Assembly: GCA_963576475.1 (NCBI GenBank)
Contig: OY754972.1
Span: 30,985,107 to 31,049,106 of the forward strand
Direction of reading: 5' to 3'
Length of the DNA stretch: 64,000 bases
Source of the DNA: Molanna angustata
Taxonomy: Eukaryota; Arthropoda; Insecta; Trichoptera; Molannidae
The notes under the pieces are model-generated. The model ran no database searches, was not told the origin of the DNA, and saw only the letters and a program-made list of their open reading frames with translations. Of this stretch, positions 47,322-59,227 are shown one piece after another (the first letter of the stretch is position 1; each line of letters begins with the position of its first letter). The position numbers were made by a program, and so were the translations under genes.

Positions 47322-48857
47322 TGATAATCCGAGCCACAAGCCACGGTCGCCCGCTTCAATTGACTTTGAATATTGATTGGAGAGGAGAAAATGTGAAATG
47401 TAAAAATAAGTCTAAAATATATGTAAATGCAACAAATACATATTATAAGATGGCCAATGTGTTAAGAGTGTGATGACTCACTTTAACAGAGAGCTTTCAT
47501 AACCTTTTCAAAGGGATTTGCCAAAATATCTTAAGAAATTATGCCCCGGTAACAGTGTTACAAAATTTGGTATAGATCTGATTTTCTTCATCATAAGATC
47601 TCCTCTCCTCTCCTTGTGTTATTCATAATAACGTAAAACACGCTCCGAGATTTATTGACCGTTATAAAGATATAATGAACATGCGTGTATTTGACGGCCA
47701 GCCCGTGTCGTGCACGGTTCTTCGTAAAGTTTTACTAAAATTTCGTCATCGAATAATGTTCTCTTCAAAATTGAATTTTTAAGAATACTCAAGTGACGTA
47801 TCTTAGGTGTCGAAATAATGTGACATCAAGAAGATATCTTACGTTGAGATAATCTGGATCACTGAGTATTCATTATTAAATTAATTGAATATTAAATGTG
47901 ATAGCGATTTTTATAAAACTTACCTCAACATACTACCTACTATACGTGGAGATCAGAGCATTGACACTGTTAGTAAATTCCTTATGATTTTTATGTTTTA
48001 TTGTAAAGCCAACAATTGATCAATAACGGTCTCGGCTAAAAACGAATTTCAATATTTTGAATTTAAACAAGCAATAACTTTTTGTTTCTTTGGTTAAAAT
48101 ACAATTTGGAACTTTTTCAAACAAATAATCTAAATTGTGGAGAGAAAAAAGCCTGTTAAATTCACCTTAAAAATAAGTTAATCGACTGTAAAATTCGAGA
48201 AAAAGTTGCTAAAAATATAAATTTTGTAAATATGTTTACACTTGTAAAAAATTTATGATATAATATCTGAATATTGCTTATTTAGGTGAGATGAGATTAT
48301 AGGAATGAATTCAAAATAATATACATCCCTAAATAAGATATTGCAATTTGATATTCAGTTAATCAGTCAGAAATAGAAATAGTAATTGAGTGATGAAGGG
48401 TTTCATATAATAAAAGAGGACTTACATGATTTACATCTATTTTCAGTTTAAATAAGTTACAATATTATATGTACTTGATAAATTTACAGATGTTCGCGAC
48501 GTTTGGGTCGATATTAATTTTACAAGTACCTATTACTAAAGAGTTAACAAAGTAATAGCCTCGTCGCGTCGTTTGATATACTAATAAGAAAGCGCGCTGC
48601 ATATTCGGTTCAGGAACCGATGTCCTTCGGCCATCTTCGTTAATATGAATGAGATGCGAGTCTATCCGACAAATTAATGACGTATTCATTGACGTAAACT
48701 GATTGTGGTGTATAGGTATAGCATCGCCACATAATTTTAATGATACACATATATGTCGTACTTTCTTTGCACACCCTCACACATGTCGCTGGTTATCCCA
48801 CATTGTAGGATATACCGGGATGGTATGTAAGTATGTTTCTATATGTATTTGGACCTA
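47322..48857. other. A+T-rich stretch with one unrecognised small frame
   Basis: A 74-codon minus-strand frame (48465-48689, MNTSLICRIDSHLIHINEDG, RRTSVPEPNMQRAFLLVYQT) lies in a less A+T-rich patch and could be an exon or relic; no family recognised, no splice evidence. 47580-47740 is also less A+T-rich without features. Confidence 0.3.
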
Positions 48858-48950
48858 CACCTATATTACAAGCATTTATGTTTAGTTTAGAGATTGTATG
48901 AGGATGTATATGTACATGTTCAAGAAAATATTCATTCTTTTTAAAATATA
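48858..48950 (+). mobile_element. SINE-A tail fragment
   Basis: CACCTATATTACAAGCATTT, ATGTTTAGTTTAGAG, GGATGTATATGTACATGTTC match the SINE-A body; head missing. It ends about 40 bases before the 57-bp array. Confidence 0.7.
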
Positions 48951-48992
48951 TATATATTAATAAAGTAGATCTCGTAAATGATATAGTGCCGT

Positions 48993-50421
48993 TTTGTGAC
49001 TATTTGAGGTGGGAATATGAAGTATGTTTCAGTAAAAATAATGTCACCCTTTGTGACTATTTGAGGTGGGAATATGAAGTATGTTTCAGTAAAAATAATG
49101 TCACCCTTTGTGACTATTTGAGGTGGGAATATGAAGTATGTTTCAGTAAAAATAATGTCACCCTTTGTGACTATTTGAGGTGGGAATATGAAGTATGTTT
49201 CAGTAAAAATAATGTCACCCTTTGTGACTATTTGAGGTGGGAATATGAAGTATGTTTCAGTAAAAATAATGTCACCCTTTGTGACTATTTGAGGTGGGAA
49301 TATGAAGTATGTTTCAGTAAAAATAATGTCACCCTTTGTGACTATTTGAGGTGGGAATATGAAGTATGTTTCAGTAAAAATAATGTCACCCTTTGTGACT
49401 ATTTGAGGTGGGAATATGAAGTATGTTTCAGTAAAAATAATGTCACCCTTTGTGACTATTTGAGGTGGGAATATGAAGTATGTTTCAGTAAAAATAATGT
49501 CACCCTTTGTGACTATTTGAGGTGGGAATATGAAGTATGTTTCAGTAAAAATAATGTCACCCTTTGTGACTATTTGAGGTGGGAATATGAAGTATGTTTC
49601 AGTAAAAATAATGTCACCCTTTGTGACTATTTGAGGTGGGAATATGAAGTATGTTTCAGTAAAAATAATGTCACCCTTTGTGACTATTTGAGGTGGGAAT
49701 ATGAAGTATGTTTCAGTAAAAATAATGTCACCCTTTGTGACTATTTGAGGTGGGAATATGAAGTATGTTTCAGTAAAAATAATGTCACCCTTTGTGACTA
49801 TTTGAGGTGGGAATATGAAGTATGTTTCAGTAAAAATAATGTCACCCTTTGTGACTATTTGAGGTGGGAATATGAAGTATGTTTCAGTAAAAATAATGTC
49901 ACCCTTTGTGACTATTTGAGGTGGGAATATGAAGTATGTTTCAGTAAAAATAATGTCACCCTTTGTGACTATTTGAGGTGGGAATATGAAGTATGTTTCA
50001 GTAAAAATAATGTCACCCTTTGTGACTATTTGAGGTGGGAATATGAAGTATGTTTCAGTAAAAATAATGTCACCCTTTGTGACTATTTGAGGTGGGAATA
50101 TGAAGTATGTTTCAGTAAAAATAATGTCACCCTTTGTGACTATTTGAGGTGGGAATATGAAGTATGTTTCAGTAAAAATAATGTCACCCTTTGTGACTAT
50201 TTGAGGTGGGAATATGAAGTATGTTTCAGTAAAAATAATGTCACCCTTTGTGACTATTTGAGGTGGGAATATGAAGTATGTTTCAGTAAAAATAATGTCA
50301 CCCTTTGTGACTATTTGAGGTGGGAATATGAAGTATGTTTCAGTAAAAATAATGTCACCCTTTGTGACTATTTGAGGTGGGAATATGAAGTATGTTTCAG
50401 TAAAAATAATGTCACCCTTTG
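48993..50421. repeat. 57-bp minisatellite, 25 copies
   Basis: Twenty-five 57-bp units (TTTGTGACTATTTGAGGTGG, GAATATGAAGTATGTTTCAG, TAAAAATAATGTCACCC) that appear identical by eye. 57 is divisible by 3 and the unit lacks stops in two frames, giving about 500-codon frames on each strand (19-residue repeats LCDYLRWEYEVCFSKNNVT and KGDIIFTETYFIFPPQIVT). No start context, secretion signal or codon-level constraint distinguishes them from chance. Only the first unit's left edge differs (GCCGTTTTGTG). Confidence 0.97.
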
Positions 50422-51014
50422 CTTTTTTAACCATTTATTCTTACTCGGACAAAATGAAGAGTGTTCCTTACAGACATCAGCGATTAATATAATTAGTAAT
50501 ATTAAAAGCACAATATTTATATGTATGTTTGGCACTGGCAACCATCACGGATAGATTCCAGTGACGTACCTACACAACATTCAACTAAAATAAGGACAAC
50601 ACGTGATTTCATATATTTCCTTCTCTAATTAACATGCAACAATAAGTCTTTGCTGAAAGCTTGAAATGACGTAAAGAAATTAGTAAATAATACCTTCTAT
50701 TCTTGTCATAGTCCAAATTGATCCTAAAGTTGGTAACAAATTGATCCATTACAAATGTTCCCTTACTAATCATACTATCAAACAAAACGAATGCTGATAT
50801 CGCCGATAGTATATGTAACTATACATAGTTGTTAACTAAACTATGCATGCAACTATGCACTGTTGATGGGGGAGTGTATTCTTGAAAGCACTTTTTTGTA
50901 AAGGAGTGCTCTTTTATTGTTATGCATAACATTAAGAATCTTGAATAACTGATATATAGATAATAATATAAATAAGGCGATCTAGTAATTCAAGTTATAA
51001 AAAGTGTGGCGTTC
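50422..51014. other. A+T-rich stretch, no gene seen
   Basis: Contains an imperfect palindrome-rich patch at 50810-50860 (ACTATACATAGTTG, ACTATGCATGC). No gene. Confidence 0.45.
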
Positions 51015-51186
51015 AGGGGGGTAAGTCGGGTCAAACGGTGAAATCAAAAGCCTCATGATTAGGTACTGTGGATATAATTATCATATGGAGTTCTTCAATT
51101 GAATTTGAAGAACTCCATATGATAATAATTATATCCATGGTAATCATGGGGTTTTGATTTCACTGTTTGATCGGACTTATCCCTCA
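51015..51186. mobile_element. Fold-back MITE, copy 2
   Basis: Left AGGGGGGTAAGTCGGGTC, GTGAAATCAAAAGCC; right GGGGTTTTGATTTCAC, GATCGGACTTATCCCTCA. The centre ATGGAGTTCTTCAA/TTGAAGAACTCCAT is a perfect hairpin. Same family as 25677-25864, but the inner parts differ. Confidence 0.8.
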
Positions 51187-51304
51187 GTTCTATATGCCTA
51201 TTCGGTGAGGGATAAAGCGTGATTATGTGTACCTACCTACATATGTAAATATTACAATGGTTTTTCAACTATGTAGGTGCAAATACACATTTTTTTTATT
51301 AAAT

Positions 51305-51475
51305 AAACCCGGGAGAAGATCCCGGGTTCGATTACCGGTGGAGACACAGTTTTAAATTATGTTTTCAGTCTGGGTCTGTGAGGCAACTTATTATTGGGTG
51401 CGTGTTAAATTAATATTTGACATAGTACCTACATGTTATTTGCCCGAGAAGTAATGTGAAATAAAATAAATGAAA
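51305..51475 (+). mobile_element. SINE-B copy, head-truncated
   Basis: B-box region CCCGGGTTCGATTACCGGTG, then GAGACACAGTTTTAAATTAT, TTTTCAGTCTGGGTCTGTGA, GTGTTAAATTAATATTTGAC, TTGCCCGAGAAG and a tail with AAATAAA units. The A-box half is missing. Confidence 0.82.
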
Positions 51476-52287
51476 TAATGGTAACTTAGTGCTGAATCAC
51501 TAAAAGTTATAATCGCATCCAACAAAATGAGATGTAACAACATATGTATTTAAACCTGTATAATTTATTATAATTTCACAATGCAGTTCTTTTTAAATGC
51601 AGTTTTTCTTAAAGGTGATCCATTCATTTATGATACACAAATTAAATTCTTATTGTTATATATTATACGAAAAAATCAATAACGATTAATTTTTATATAA
51701 GTAGTTAATGTAAGTTTGATTGAATCATTTATATTTTGTCAGTGTTTCGTCAAATATTCATAGATTAAATGACTTGGTAATGAGTTTGGCTCTATTTATA
51801 TATTTTCCTTTTCAATATGCGAATATAAAGAGAGTCTTCTAATAGTCTAGTAATAACTTCTGGGTTATTCTTTTTTCTTCACTTTCTATTTTATAATTTT
51901 TGTTTTTATTTTTTTTTTGTATTTCAATGTAGGTACCTACTTATGTATTTTACATCACGGTTCATAAATCTATGTATTAATTTTATAATTATGTAAATGC
52001 CCATTTAAGGAGTTTAAAATACAAATAAATATCAACGAATGATAGCTAAATTTTTCCATCGAAAAATTAACACAAATTAAGACAAAAGTAATATATGTAC
52101 CTACCGATTGTTTTTAGTCTTTTGTTGAAAAAGGACCGCTTTAAAACAAATTAATATCATAAATTAAAAGCTATTTGTTTATTACAATGAGAGCACAAAT
52201 AATTCCCTAGACTCGAGAGAATTCTTTGTCTAGATTGAGTCTAGAGTGTCAATAACAAAAGTCCATTTTTTTAATAATGAATACCTA
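51476..52287. other. A+T-rich stretch, no gene seen
   Basis: Nothing recognised. Confidence 0.5.
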
Positions 52288-52405
52288 TGTCCTTGTAACA
52301 AGTGGGTAAATATACGTCCACATAAGTGCTTGTGCTATAGGTGAACGAAATCGATAGTGGCAGAATTCAACCTCGCGACAACTTACCGCTCTGCCACCAG
52401 CCATC
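52288..52405 (-). mobile_element. SINE-A copy, degraded
   Basis: CCTTGTAACAAGTGGG, GCTTGTGCTATAGGTGAACG, CAGAATTCAACCTCGCGAC, then TTACCGCTCTGCCACCAGCC. The anticodon-like arm is deleted. Confidence 0.78.
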
Positions 52406-52799
52406 TAAATATAAAATACAAAGAAAATCTATGAATGAATTTGTTATGTACATCGATCGTCATTATAAGTAATAAGTATGGTGTTATTATACTAGCGTAA
52501 AATATTATGTAGAACAAATAATGGACCACAATAATATTGTTGAATGGCATAAAAACAATGTGGCCACGTGAAAAATTCAAAAATCACCTTCAATTGACAT
52601 CTATTACGATCGTATCGTAATAATGTCGTTCACCGTGGAAATTGGCGCCGTGCGCCTGCGTCATAGTGATGGGAAATATTACTTACCGACATATCATTCG
52701 ATCGTCATTTTATAAATAATTTATTCCATATTTGTATTCATTTGATTAAATTATATTAGATTATGCGAGAATGTATGACTAAATAACCAGCTGTAAGTA
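52406..52799. other. No gene recognised
   Basis: A short G+C-richer patch at 52625-52670 (TTGGCGCCGTGCGCCTGCG). No repeat or coding motif. Confidence 0.45.
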
Positions 52800-53490
52800 A
52801 CACATGTCAGGACATAAGTCAGGACATGAAAGTGCGGAGGTCAGCCATTTTTTCCTACGCCGAATATGTCAACAACTTGATGGTAAGAATGTATGTATGT
52901 AGATTTAGTATCTAAATATTGAGAGTCCCAGTAGATATTGTGCCATACAAATTTTATGAAACGATGTCGTAACATTCAATTTTTACAATTTTTACGATGT
53001 ACTGATATAATCTTTACCTATACTTTTTTATTGAACTTTAGTTATTTAGTTGAGGTGTTTCGGCATTTTAAGATTTTTTTTTAAATATAGGAGGTTAAAC
53101 ACAAATGTCAAATGTTTTTCTCGATAAAAAAGTTTGAGAAACCCTGGAACTTTTTCATTGAAACAAGTTTTAAATATTGTATTTGTCCATATTTATACAA
53201 ATTTTCAGTGTTCTAGCTTTAATGTGTGTTGAGAAGTGTAGAAAAATGCAATAAAAATTCAAATGTTCTGACAGTAACAAAAATTCATAATTCTGAGTAT
53301 AAAAGTTTTGTAGGTTTAAGTAGGTTAAGTTTTGTTTTGAAATTTTCTATATTTTATGAAATTTTGAGCTTTGTGGATCAACAGTTATAAGGGTGACACA
53401 CACAAATACACTAAATATTCTAGTTCATCCACATACATAACATATATGCTGCGAAGCCTCTAAATTGTTTTTTTTTACACTGTTTTTGAC
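52800..53490 (-). mobile_element. HINE copy, diverged
   Basis: Complement of HINE in order: GGAGGTCAGCCATTTTTTCC, AATATGTCAACAACTTGATG, AACGATGTCGTAACATTC, GAGGTGTTTCGGC, AAAAGTTTGAGAAACCCTGG, TTCAGTGTTCTAGC, ATAACATATATGCTGCGAAG and CCTCTAA. The terminal hairpin region is reduced to AAGTAACACATG near 52796 and internal parts are deleted. The 5' terminus is missing. Confidence 0.72.
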
Positions 53491-53506
53491 ATATTTGTTA
53501 TAATAT

Positions 53507-53626
53507 TCGCCAAACATCTTGAAAGAGCTTCTGGTTGCACAGAGCGCAATATTTGTGTCTTTTTGCTTCGTTGGTTTACGTGGAAATCGCTCCCCTTCTC
53601 GGCTAAAAGTTCAAGTTATTTGGCGA
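53507..53626. mobile_element. 120-bp MITE, copy 2
   Basis: Ends TCGCCAAACATCTTGA and TTCAAGTTATTTGGCGA are inverted. Interior TATTTGTGTCTTTTTGCTTC and CGCTCCCCTTCTCGGCTAA match 39530-39626. It lies 17 bases beyond the HINE remnant. Confidence 0.75.
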
Positions 53627-53904
53627 CAACTATATTTGTAATAAAAAAATAAGATTTGATAAAATACATATAATATCATTTTTGTATTATTTTGATATTT
53701 TCAAAATAAATTCATTTGGATTAAGACTATGCGAAATGAAAAGCAAACGGTAAGTAAATATACCTACATATTATAATTTGTTGGTCCTTATCGAACTTTA
53801 TAAATGAGAGTTATGATGTAACCACTTTTGAAATAGATTTTTTGTTTCTTCATTATATTATAAAAAATCTTTTATTTGTTTCCATCGTGGCGAATAAATC
53901 AATA

Positions 53905-53985
53905 TATGGCAAGATAGATGTGGGGTTCGGTTCTCTCTGCCTACCCCGTGAGGGACATGGCGTGATGGTATGTGTGTATGTATAT
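53905..53985 (+). mobile_element. Family D terminal fragment
   Basis: GGTTCGGTTCTCTCTGCCTA, CCCCGTGAGGGACATGGCGT and GATGGTATGTGTGTATG: the family D end with its (TATG)n-like tail. Confidence 0.85.
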
Positions 53986-54143
53986 AATTTGTGATAGTGA
54001 AAAGGTATTGTTTGTTTGTGTTTATCGAATTGAGATACAATGTTCTTTTGTTTAATTTTTATTCACTTTTAATCAACGACAAAAAATAATTAGACTAAAC
54101 ATCTCATATAGTTCATCAATGATGTTCACCACCCATTCTTAAT

Positions 54144-54327
54144 GTCGATGGCAGATCGGTTAGCGCGCTGGGCTAGTAACCCAGTGGTCGCGAGTTCGAA
54201 TCCTGCCTCAACTGATTTCGTTCACCTATAGCACAAGCATTTATTTGCTTATTTTGGGGAACGTAGGAAGATGTATATGTACTTGTTTAACAAGGACATA
54301 TTCATTTTTTATATAAAAAAAATATTG
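54144..54327 (+). mobile_element. SINE-A copy
   Basis: Head GATGGCAGATCGGTTAGCGC, arm CTGGGCTAGTAACCCAG, B-box GAGTTCGAATCCTGCC, body CACCTATAGCACAAGCATTT, GTACTTGTTTAACAAGGACA and an A-rich end. Confidence 0.87.
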
Positions 54328-57021
54328 TATTTTTAGGTGAGATGAGACCAGAGTTAGTGTGTAAGTAATATACACATGTGCTTTTACTTTCTTTTATAAA
54401 GGAATGCAAACCCGCACCCGAAAAGTTTAATCACATACTACAAAACTTATATTTTCGAATTTATATTAATAATAATTATACATTGTACTATTGTAGCGAT
54501 GTATCGGAAAATTTTCACCTTACTATCAAATTAATTTGTCTGGGTTACGCGCCAAAGTCCACCAATAGTAAAACGTAAATTTGTTGCGCACAGAGAAACA
54601 TCACGAGACACGTCGAATGTTTCCGATCCTTCCCGAAGTCGCCATTACCATCGGGTACACGCTGCACGTACGTCAAAACAAATCGATTTTCATTTTGTTG
54701 TCATACGCAATACATTAATTATTATGTAAATTATCTTGCAAATCGAGAATGCGTATTGAAAATATTTTAATGATGAACATATTATAAATTCAGTGTACTT
54801 AATACTATTTTTAAAACAAATAATAATGAATCATCGCTGAATCAGTTATGCAAATGAAATTCAATTTATCAGCTGTGATCGGTGTTTTTATGATAATTTA
54901 CAACGTTCAATGATACAAACATCATCATCAAGCAAACTTCTAAATGTTTTTTTGAAAAATACCTACATATTCAATTACAATAATATTAATTTTCTAACCA
55001 GTATTTTAATCGATGATTTACTTACTCCTTACATGTCCATGTTTACTTATGAATGTGGTCAAATTTTATTGGAAAAGAGAATTCATCGTGGTATAACTAT
55101 ATTATTAATTATTTACTCAATCGATTTCTTTCATAATAGTATTAAAATCAAATTTTTTGAATCGGCACGGCTTAAATCTAAAAATAATCATCATTTTTAT
55201 TTTGGTATAGGTACTACTCGTATTAGGTAAGAAAAAAAAACATTCCTAATTATTATATAACTTCGTTGGGTAGGTACCTAAATGTTCTAAATTTGAAAAA
55301 TAAGTCATAGATTGACCGTGTCATAGATTATCTAATGAAATTATTAAATACTTAATTACCTCATAGGTTTTCATATATGAATTACCTGTACTAAATTAAA
55401 TTATAGACGGGAAATATACCTACGTATCTACCTGCCTTTACAAATTTATTAATCAATATTATTTTCGATATAAATGGTAAGCAGCATATTTAAAAGTCTA
55501 ATAGAAAAGGAAGTTGATTAATAATTCGAATTACGACGAATGCTGAACATTCCTGAATGGAATCCCCAGGAATGTGAGTCCATAAGCGGGGTATACAAAA
55601 TGACCTTGAACTCGTCTTACTTTACGGTGTTTGTAGGGCAGTGCGTACACGTGGTCGCCGCTCAATAACAACCGCCGCGCCGCTCAATGGGGGTGGGAAG
55701 AAAGAATCTTTTTTTTTAACATAGACCTGCGCCTAAATCGATAAATGACTTACAACAGTTACACTATTTTATATAGAAAAAATAGTTGGTACCTAACTCC
55801 AATAATTGAAACACCGTCAAAAAGTTTATATTATACATAATATCCAACAAAAATCATCAGTTATATACTTACATAAAAAATAATATTGAGTTTTATTTGG
55901 CGAGTATTGAAAAACATTTTCTTATTTAAAATGTACCGGTTCTTAAAATAAAGAAGATCTATTCAACACGACTTTTATGATCTTAAAATATTTATTGTAC
56001 CGGTATCTGTGCATGTGATTTTATTTGTTCTAAAATCAACAATCTTGAATTTTACCAAATATTTAATGAAAGCATTTTTTTTATTGGACAGATATTTTAA
56101 ATTAAGTAGGCACACAATTAAAGCAACCCTATTATAAATTAAGAAATAATTTTAACTCTCTGCTACTATTCCTAACTCGTTTTATAACTTCTTATAGAAT
56201 GTTTTCTATGAGGTGTGTCTTGATGTTTTTATTCGAATGGTGTATTATGAAACATTTGGCAAGTTCAATATATTTTATATTATGTAACGTATGAAGTACC
56301 TACACTTATGAATGATATTTACACACTGCTTCGTGAAAATGTCTTTTTACGTTAATTCAAATGACATAGAATAAAACTATCCTTTCATTCTCAATACTTT
56401 TCAATTTATCTTGATTGTCGAACGCCACGAAATTATAGCGTGCCATTCTCGAGATATTTTTGGAATCCACACGGTGATGGTTGGAGCCAGCATTCGTAAA
56501 TCTTTCTTTAAGAAATTCTAGAAAGCTCCTAAATACTTCTTTTGGGTTTGCGAATAATATCATGAATTATGATGTCAAAAACAGATGGGTAAATATATTT
56601 ATTTGAGATTAAAAATACGGGTTTAAATTTAACACACACATTCCGCATTAAAGATTTCCGGGATGACCTACATAAATTAGACGAAATGGATCGATAAAAC
56701 CAAAGAAGTTATTATTTATTTCAAGAAGATTTTGAGTGGGATGTACCAAAACAACACAAAAAATTAAATACAGTGAAAATATTTTATTATTTTTTTACAT
56801 TTTCAGGATTAACTTTGTGACATGTTAAACAAATGTGGCTTTGTTTTAAACCTTGTAATGAGTTATTTTATATGGTCGGTTTGAAGCGCCGTTTTCTCCT
56901 CATAATCGTATCAAATAATTTATTAGTGTTTTAAATATTGTATTTGTTCAATACACTTTTGTTTAATATCTATTCAAATTAGTAGGTATAATTTTTTTTA
57001 TTTATTCATAACTTTCTGTAA
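54328..57021. other. Long A+T-rich stretch, no supported gene
   Basis: Two frames (54378-54578; 54910-55230, 106 codons starting MIQTSSSSKLLNVFLKN) are A+T-driven and unrecognised. Less A+T-rich patches at 54540-54680 and 55560-55700 (GTGGTCGCCGCTCAATAAC, CCGCCGCGCCGCTC) show no motif I can name. No repeat family of this window was seen here. Confidence 0.4.
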
Positions 57022-58033
57022 TCCAACTGTCGATTTGTTCAGGAGAACTTTGTTCTCTTAACATATCGACAATGTATCAAGCCAGAATACGCGAGAATTG
57101 TATGGAGAGGTCTACTTTTTTCACGGCTTTTCCAACTTTGAAGTCAAAAAACACCAACTTAGAGGCTTCGCAGCATATATGTTCCATACACGGATTTACT
57201 CAGAATTCGGAGTAGAACATTTCGTGTGTCTGTGTGTGTGTGTGTCTGTGTGTCTGTGTGTGTGTGTGTCTGTGTGTCCGTCCCCCCCTTATAACTTTTG
57301 ATCCGCTCAATTTACAGAGCCTAAAATTTCAGAATATATAAACAGTTACAGGCCTACAAAACTTTTATACTCGGAATTTTGAATTTTTGTTTCAGTCAGG
57401 GGTTATCAACTTTTGAATTTTTATTTTATTTTTCCATATATCTCAGAAACCATAAACGCTAGAACGCTGAAAATTGGTACAAACATAGACAAATACAAAA
57501 TCTCAAATTAGTTTTTTCAAAAAAATTCCAGGGTTTCTCAAACATTTTTTATTAAGAAAAGTATTTTTTTTTTTTATAAATTTATGAGTTTAACTGCTTA
57601 TACTGTATTTTTTTTTAAAATATCGAAAAAAGCAGAAACACCCCAACTAGATCATTTAATTTTCTATAAAAAATATTAACATGGTATTAGCACATCTCAA
57701 ACTTTTTTTTAACAATTTTTATAAAAATGGAATGTAGTGACGACATTGCTTCATACAATTTGTAGGGCATTCGCCTATACACAATATGTAAGAAGACTTA
57801 ATAGTTTGATAGGTACTTAATCTCCAAACATACATACAGAACCATCATGCTGTTTTCATATTCCGGGTAGGAAAAGAGGACTGACCTCCATACTGTCCTA
57901 TATTGACATACATACCAACATGTGTTATAATTTTCTATAATTTGGATTTATGGGTTTATAGTTTGATTTTTATTCTTCAACTATACATACTATCGCTATC
58001 GACAGTTGGATCTCATGTGTTACATGCAACTAG
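57022..58033 (+). mobile_element. HINE element, trio copy 1
   Basis: Begins A|TCCAACTGTCGAT; the same 14 bases inverted (ATCGACAGTTGGAT) stand at 57998-58011 just before a hairpin CATGT-GTT-ACATG (58014-58026) and CTAG (58030-58033) followed by T. A 5' TC, subterminal inverted repeat, 3' hairpin and CTRR end form the Helitron pattern; with a central (TGTCTGTG)n run (about 57225-57285) the layout resembles Helentron-associated HINE/DINE-1 elements. No Rep/helicase coding, so non-autonomous. The 67-codon frame at 57098 is not credible as a gene. Confidence 0.85.
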
Positions 58034-58128
58034 TTAAATTATAATTTCTGATTCCTACACCATTTATCGCGATAAGTAATAATACCTATTAATTAATTAA
58101 TGCCAATGGCAATACTTATAAAATTTAA
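58034..58128. repeat. 95-bp spacer between HINE copies 1 and 2
   Basis: From TAAATTATAATTTCTG to CAATACTTATAAAATTTAA; repeated at 59133-59227. Since flanking DNA is duplicated with the element, the tandem unit is about 1.1 kb. Confidence 0.92.
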
Positions 58129-59132
58129 TCCAACTGTCGATTTGTTCAGGAGAACTTTGTTCTCTTAACATATCGACAATGTATCAAGCCAGAATACGCG
58201 AGAATTGTATGGAGAGGTCTACTTTTTTCACGGCTTTTCCAACTTTGAAGTCAAAAAACACCAACTTAGAGGCTTCGCAGCATATATGTTCCATACACGG
58301 ATTTACTCAGAATTCGGAGTAGAACATTTCGTGTGTCTGTGTGTGTGTGTGTCTGTGTGTCTGTGTGTGTGTGTGTCCGTCCCCCCCTTATAACTTTTGA
58401 TCCGCTCAATTTACAGAGCCTAAAATTTCAGAATATATAAACAGTTACAGGCCTACAAAACTTTTATACTCGGAATTTTGAATTTTTGTTTCAGTCAGGG
58501 GTTATCAACTTTTGAATTTTTATTTTATTTTTCCATATATCTCAGAAACCATAAACGCTAGAACGCTGAAAATTGGTACAAACATAGACAAATACAAAAT
58601 CTCAAATTAGTTTTTTCAAAAAAATTCCAGGGTTTCTCAAACATTTTTTATTAAGAAAAGTATTTTTTTTTTTTATAAATTTATGAGTTTAACTGCTTAT
58701 ACTGTATTTTTTTTTTAAAATATCGAAAAAAGCAGAAACACCCCAACTAGATCATTTAATTTTCTATAAAAAATATTAACATGGTATTAGCACATCTCAA
58801 ACTTTTTTTAACAATTTTTATAAAAATGGAATGTAGTGACGACATTGCTTCATACAATTTGTAGGGCATTCGCCTATACACAATATGTAAGAAGACTTAA
58901 TAGTTTGATAGGTACTTAATCTCCAAACATACATACAGAACCATCATGCTGTTTTCATATTCCGGGTAGGAAAAGAGGACTGACCTCCATACTGTCCTAT
59001 ATTGACATACATACCAACATGTGTTATAATTTTCTATAATTTGGATTTATGGGTTTATAGTTTGATTTTTATTCTTCAACTATACATACTATCGCTATCG
59101 ACAGTTGGATCTCATGTGTTACATGCAACTAG
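58129..59132 (+). mobile_element. HINE element, trio copy 2
   Basis: Almost identical to copy 1 over its full length; the main difference is a shorter TG microsatellite. Intact TC start and CTAG end. Confidence 0.87.
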
Positions 59133-59227
59133 TTAAATTATAATTTCTGATTCCTACACCATTTATCGCGATAAGTAATAATACCTATTAATTAATTAAT
59201 GCCAATGGCAATACTTATAAAATTTAA
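59133..59227. repeat. 95-bp spacer between HINE copies 2 and 3
   Basis: Same sequence as 58034-58128. Confidence 0.92.

Noticed and set aside
45623..47473. Overlapping frames of up to 578 codons in several frames
   Set aside because: Artefact of the stop-free 32-bp unit; open in most frames on both strands at once.
48993..50421. CRISPR-like array
   Set aside because: Repeats are contiguous without unique spacers, and the context is eukaryotic.
48941..50554. Frames of 497 and 522 codons with 19-residue repeats (silk- or structural-protein-like at first sight)
   Set aside because: Artefact of the 57-bp array; no signal sequence, no credible start, both strands open.
54910..55230. 106-codon open frame as a host gene
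   Set aside because: A+T-driven composition, no family resemblance, no splice or promoter context; kept only as a remark.
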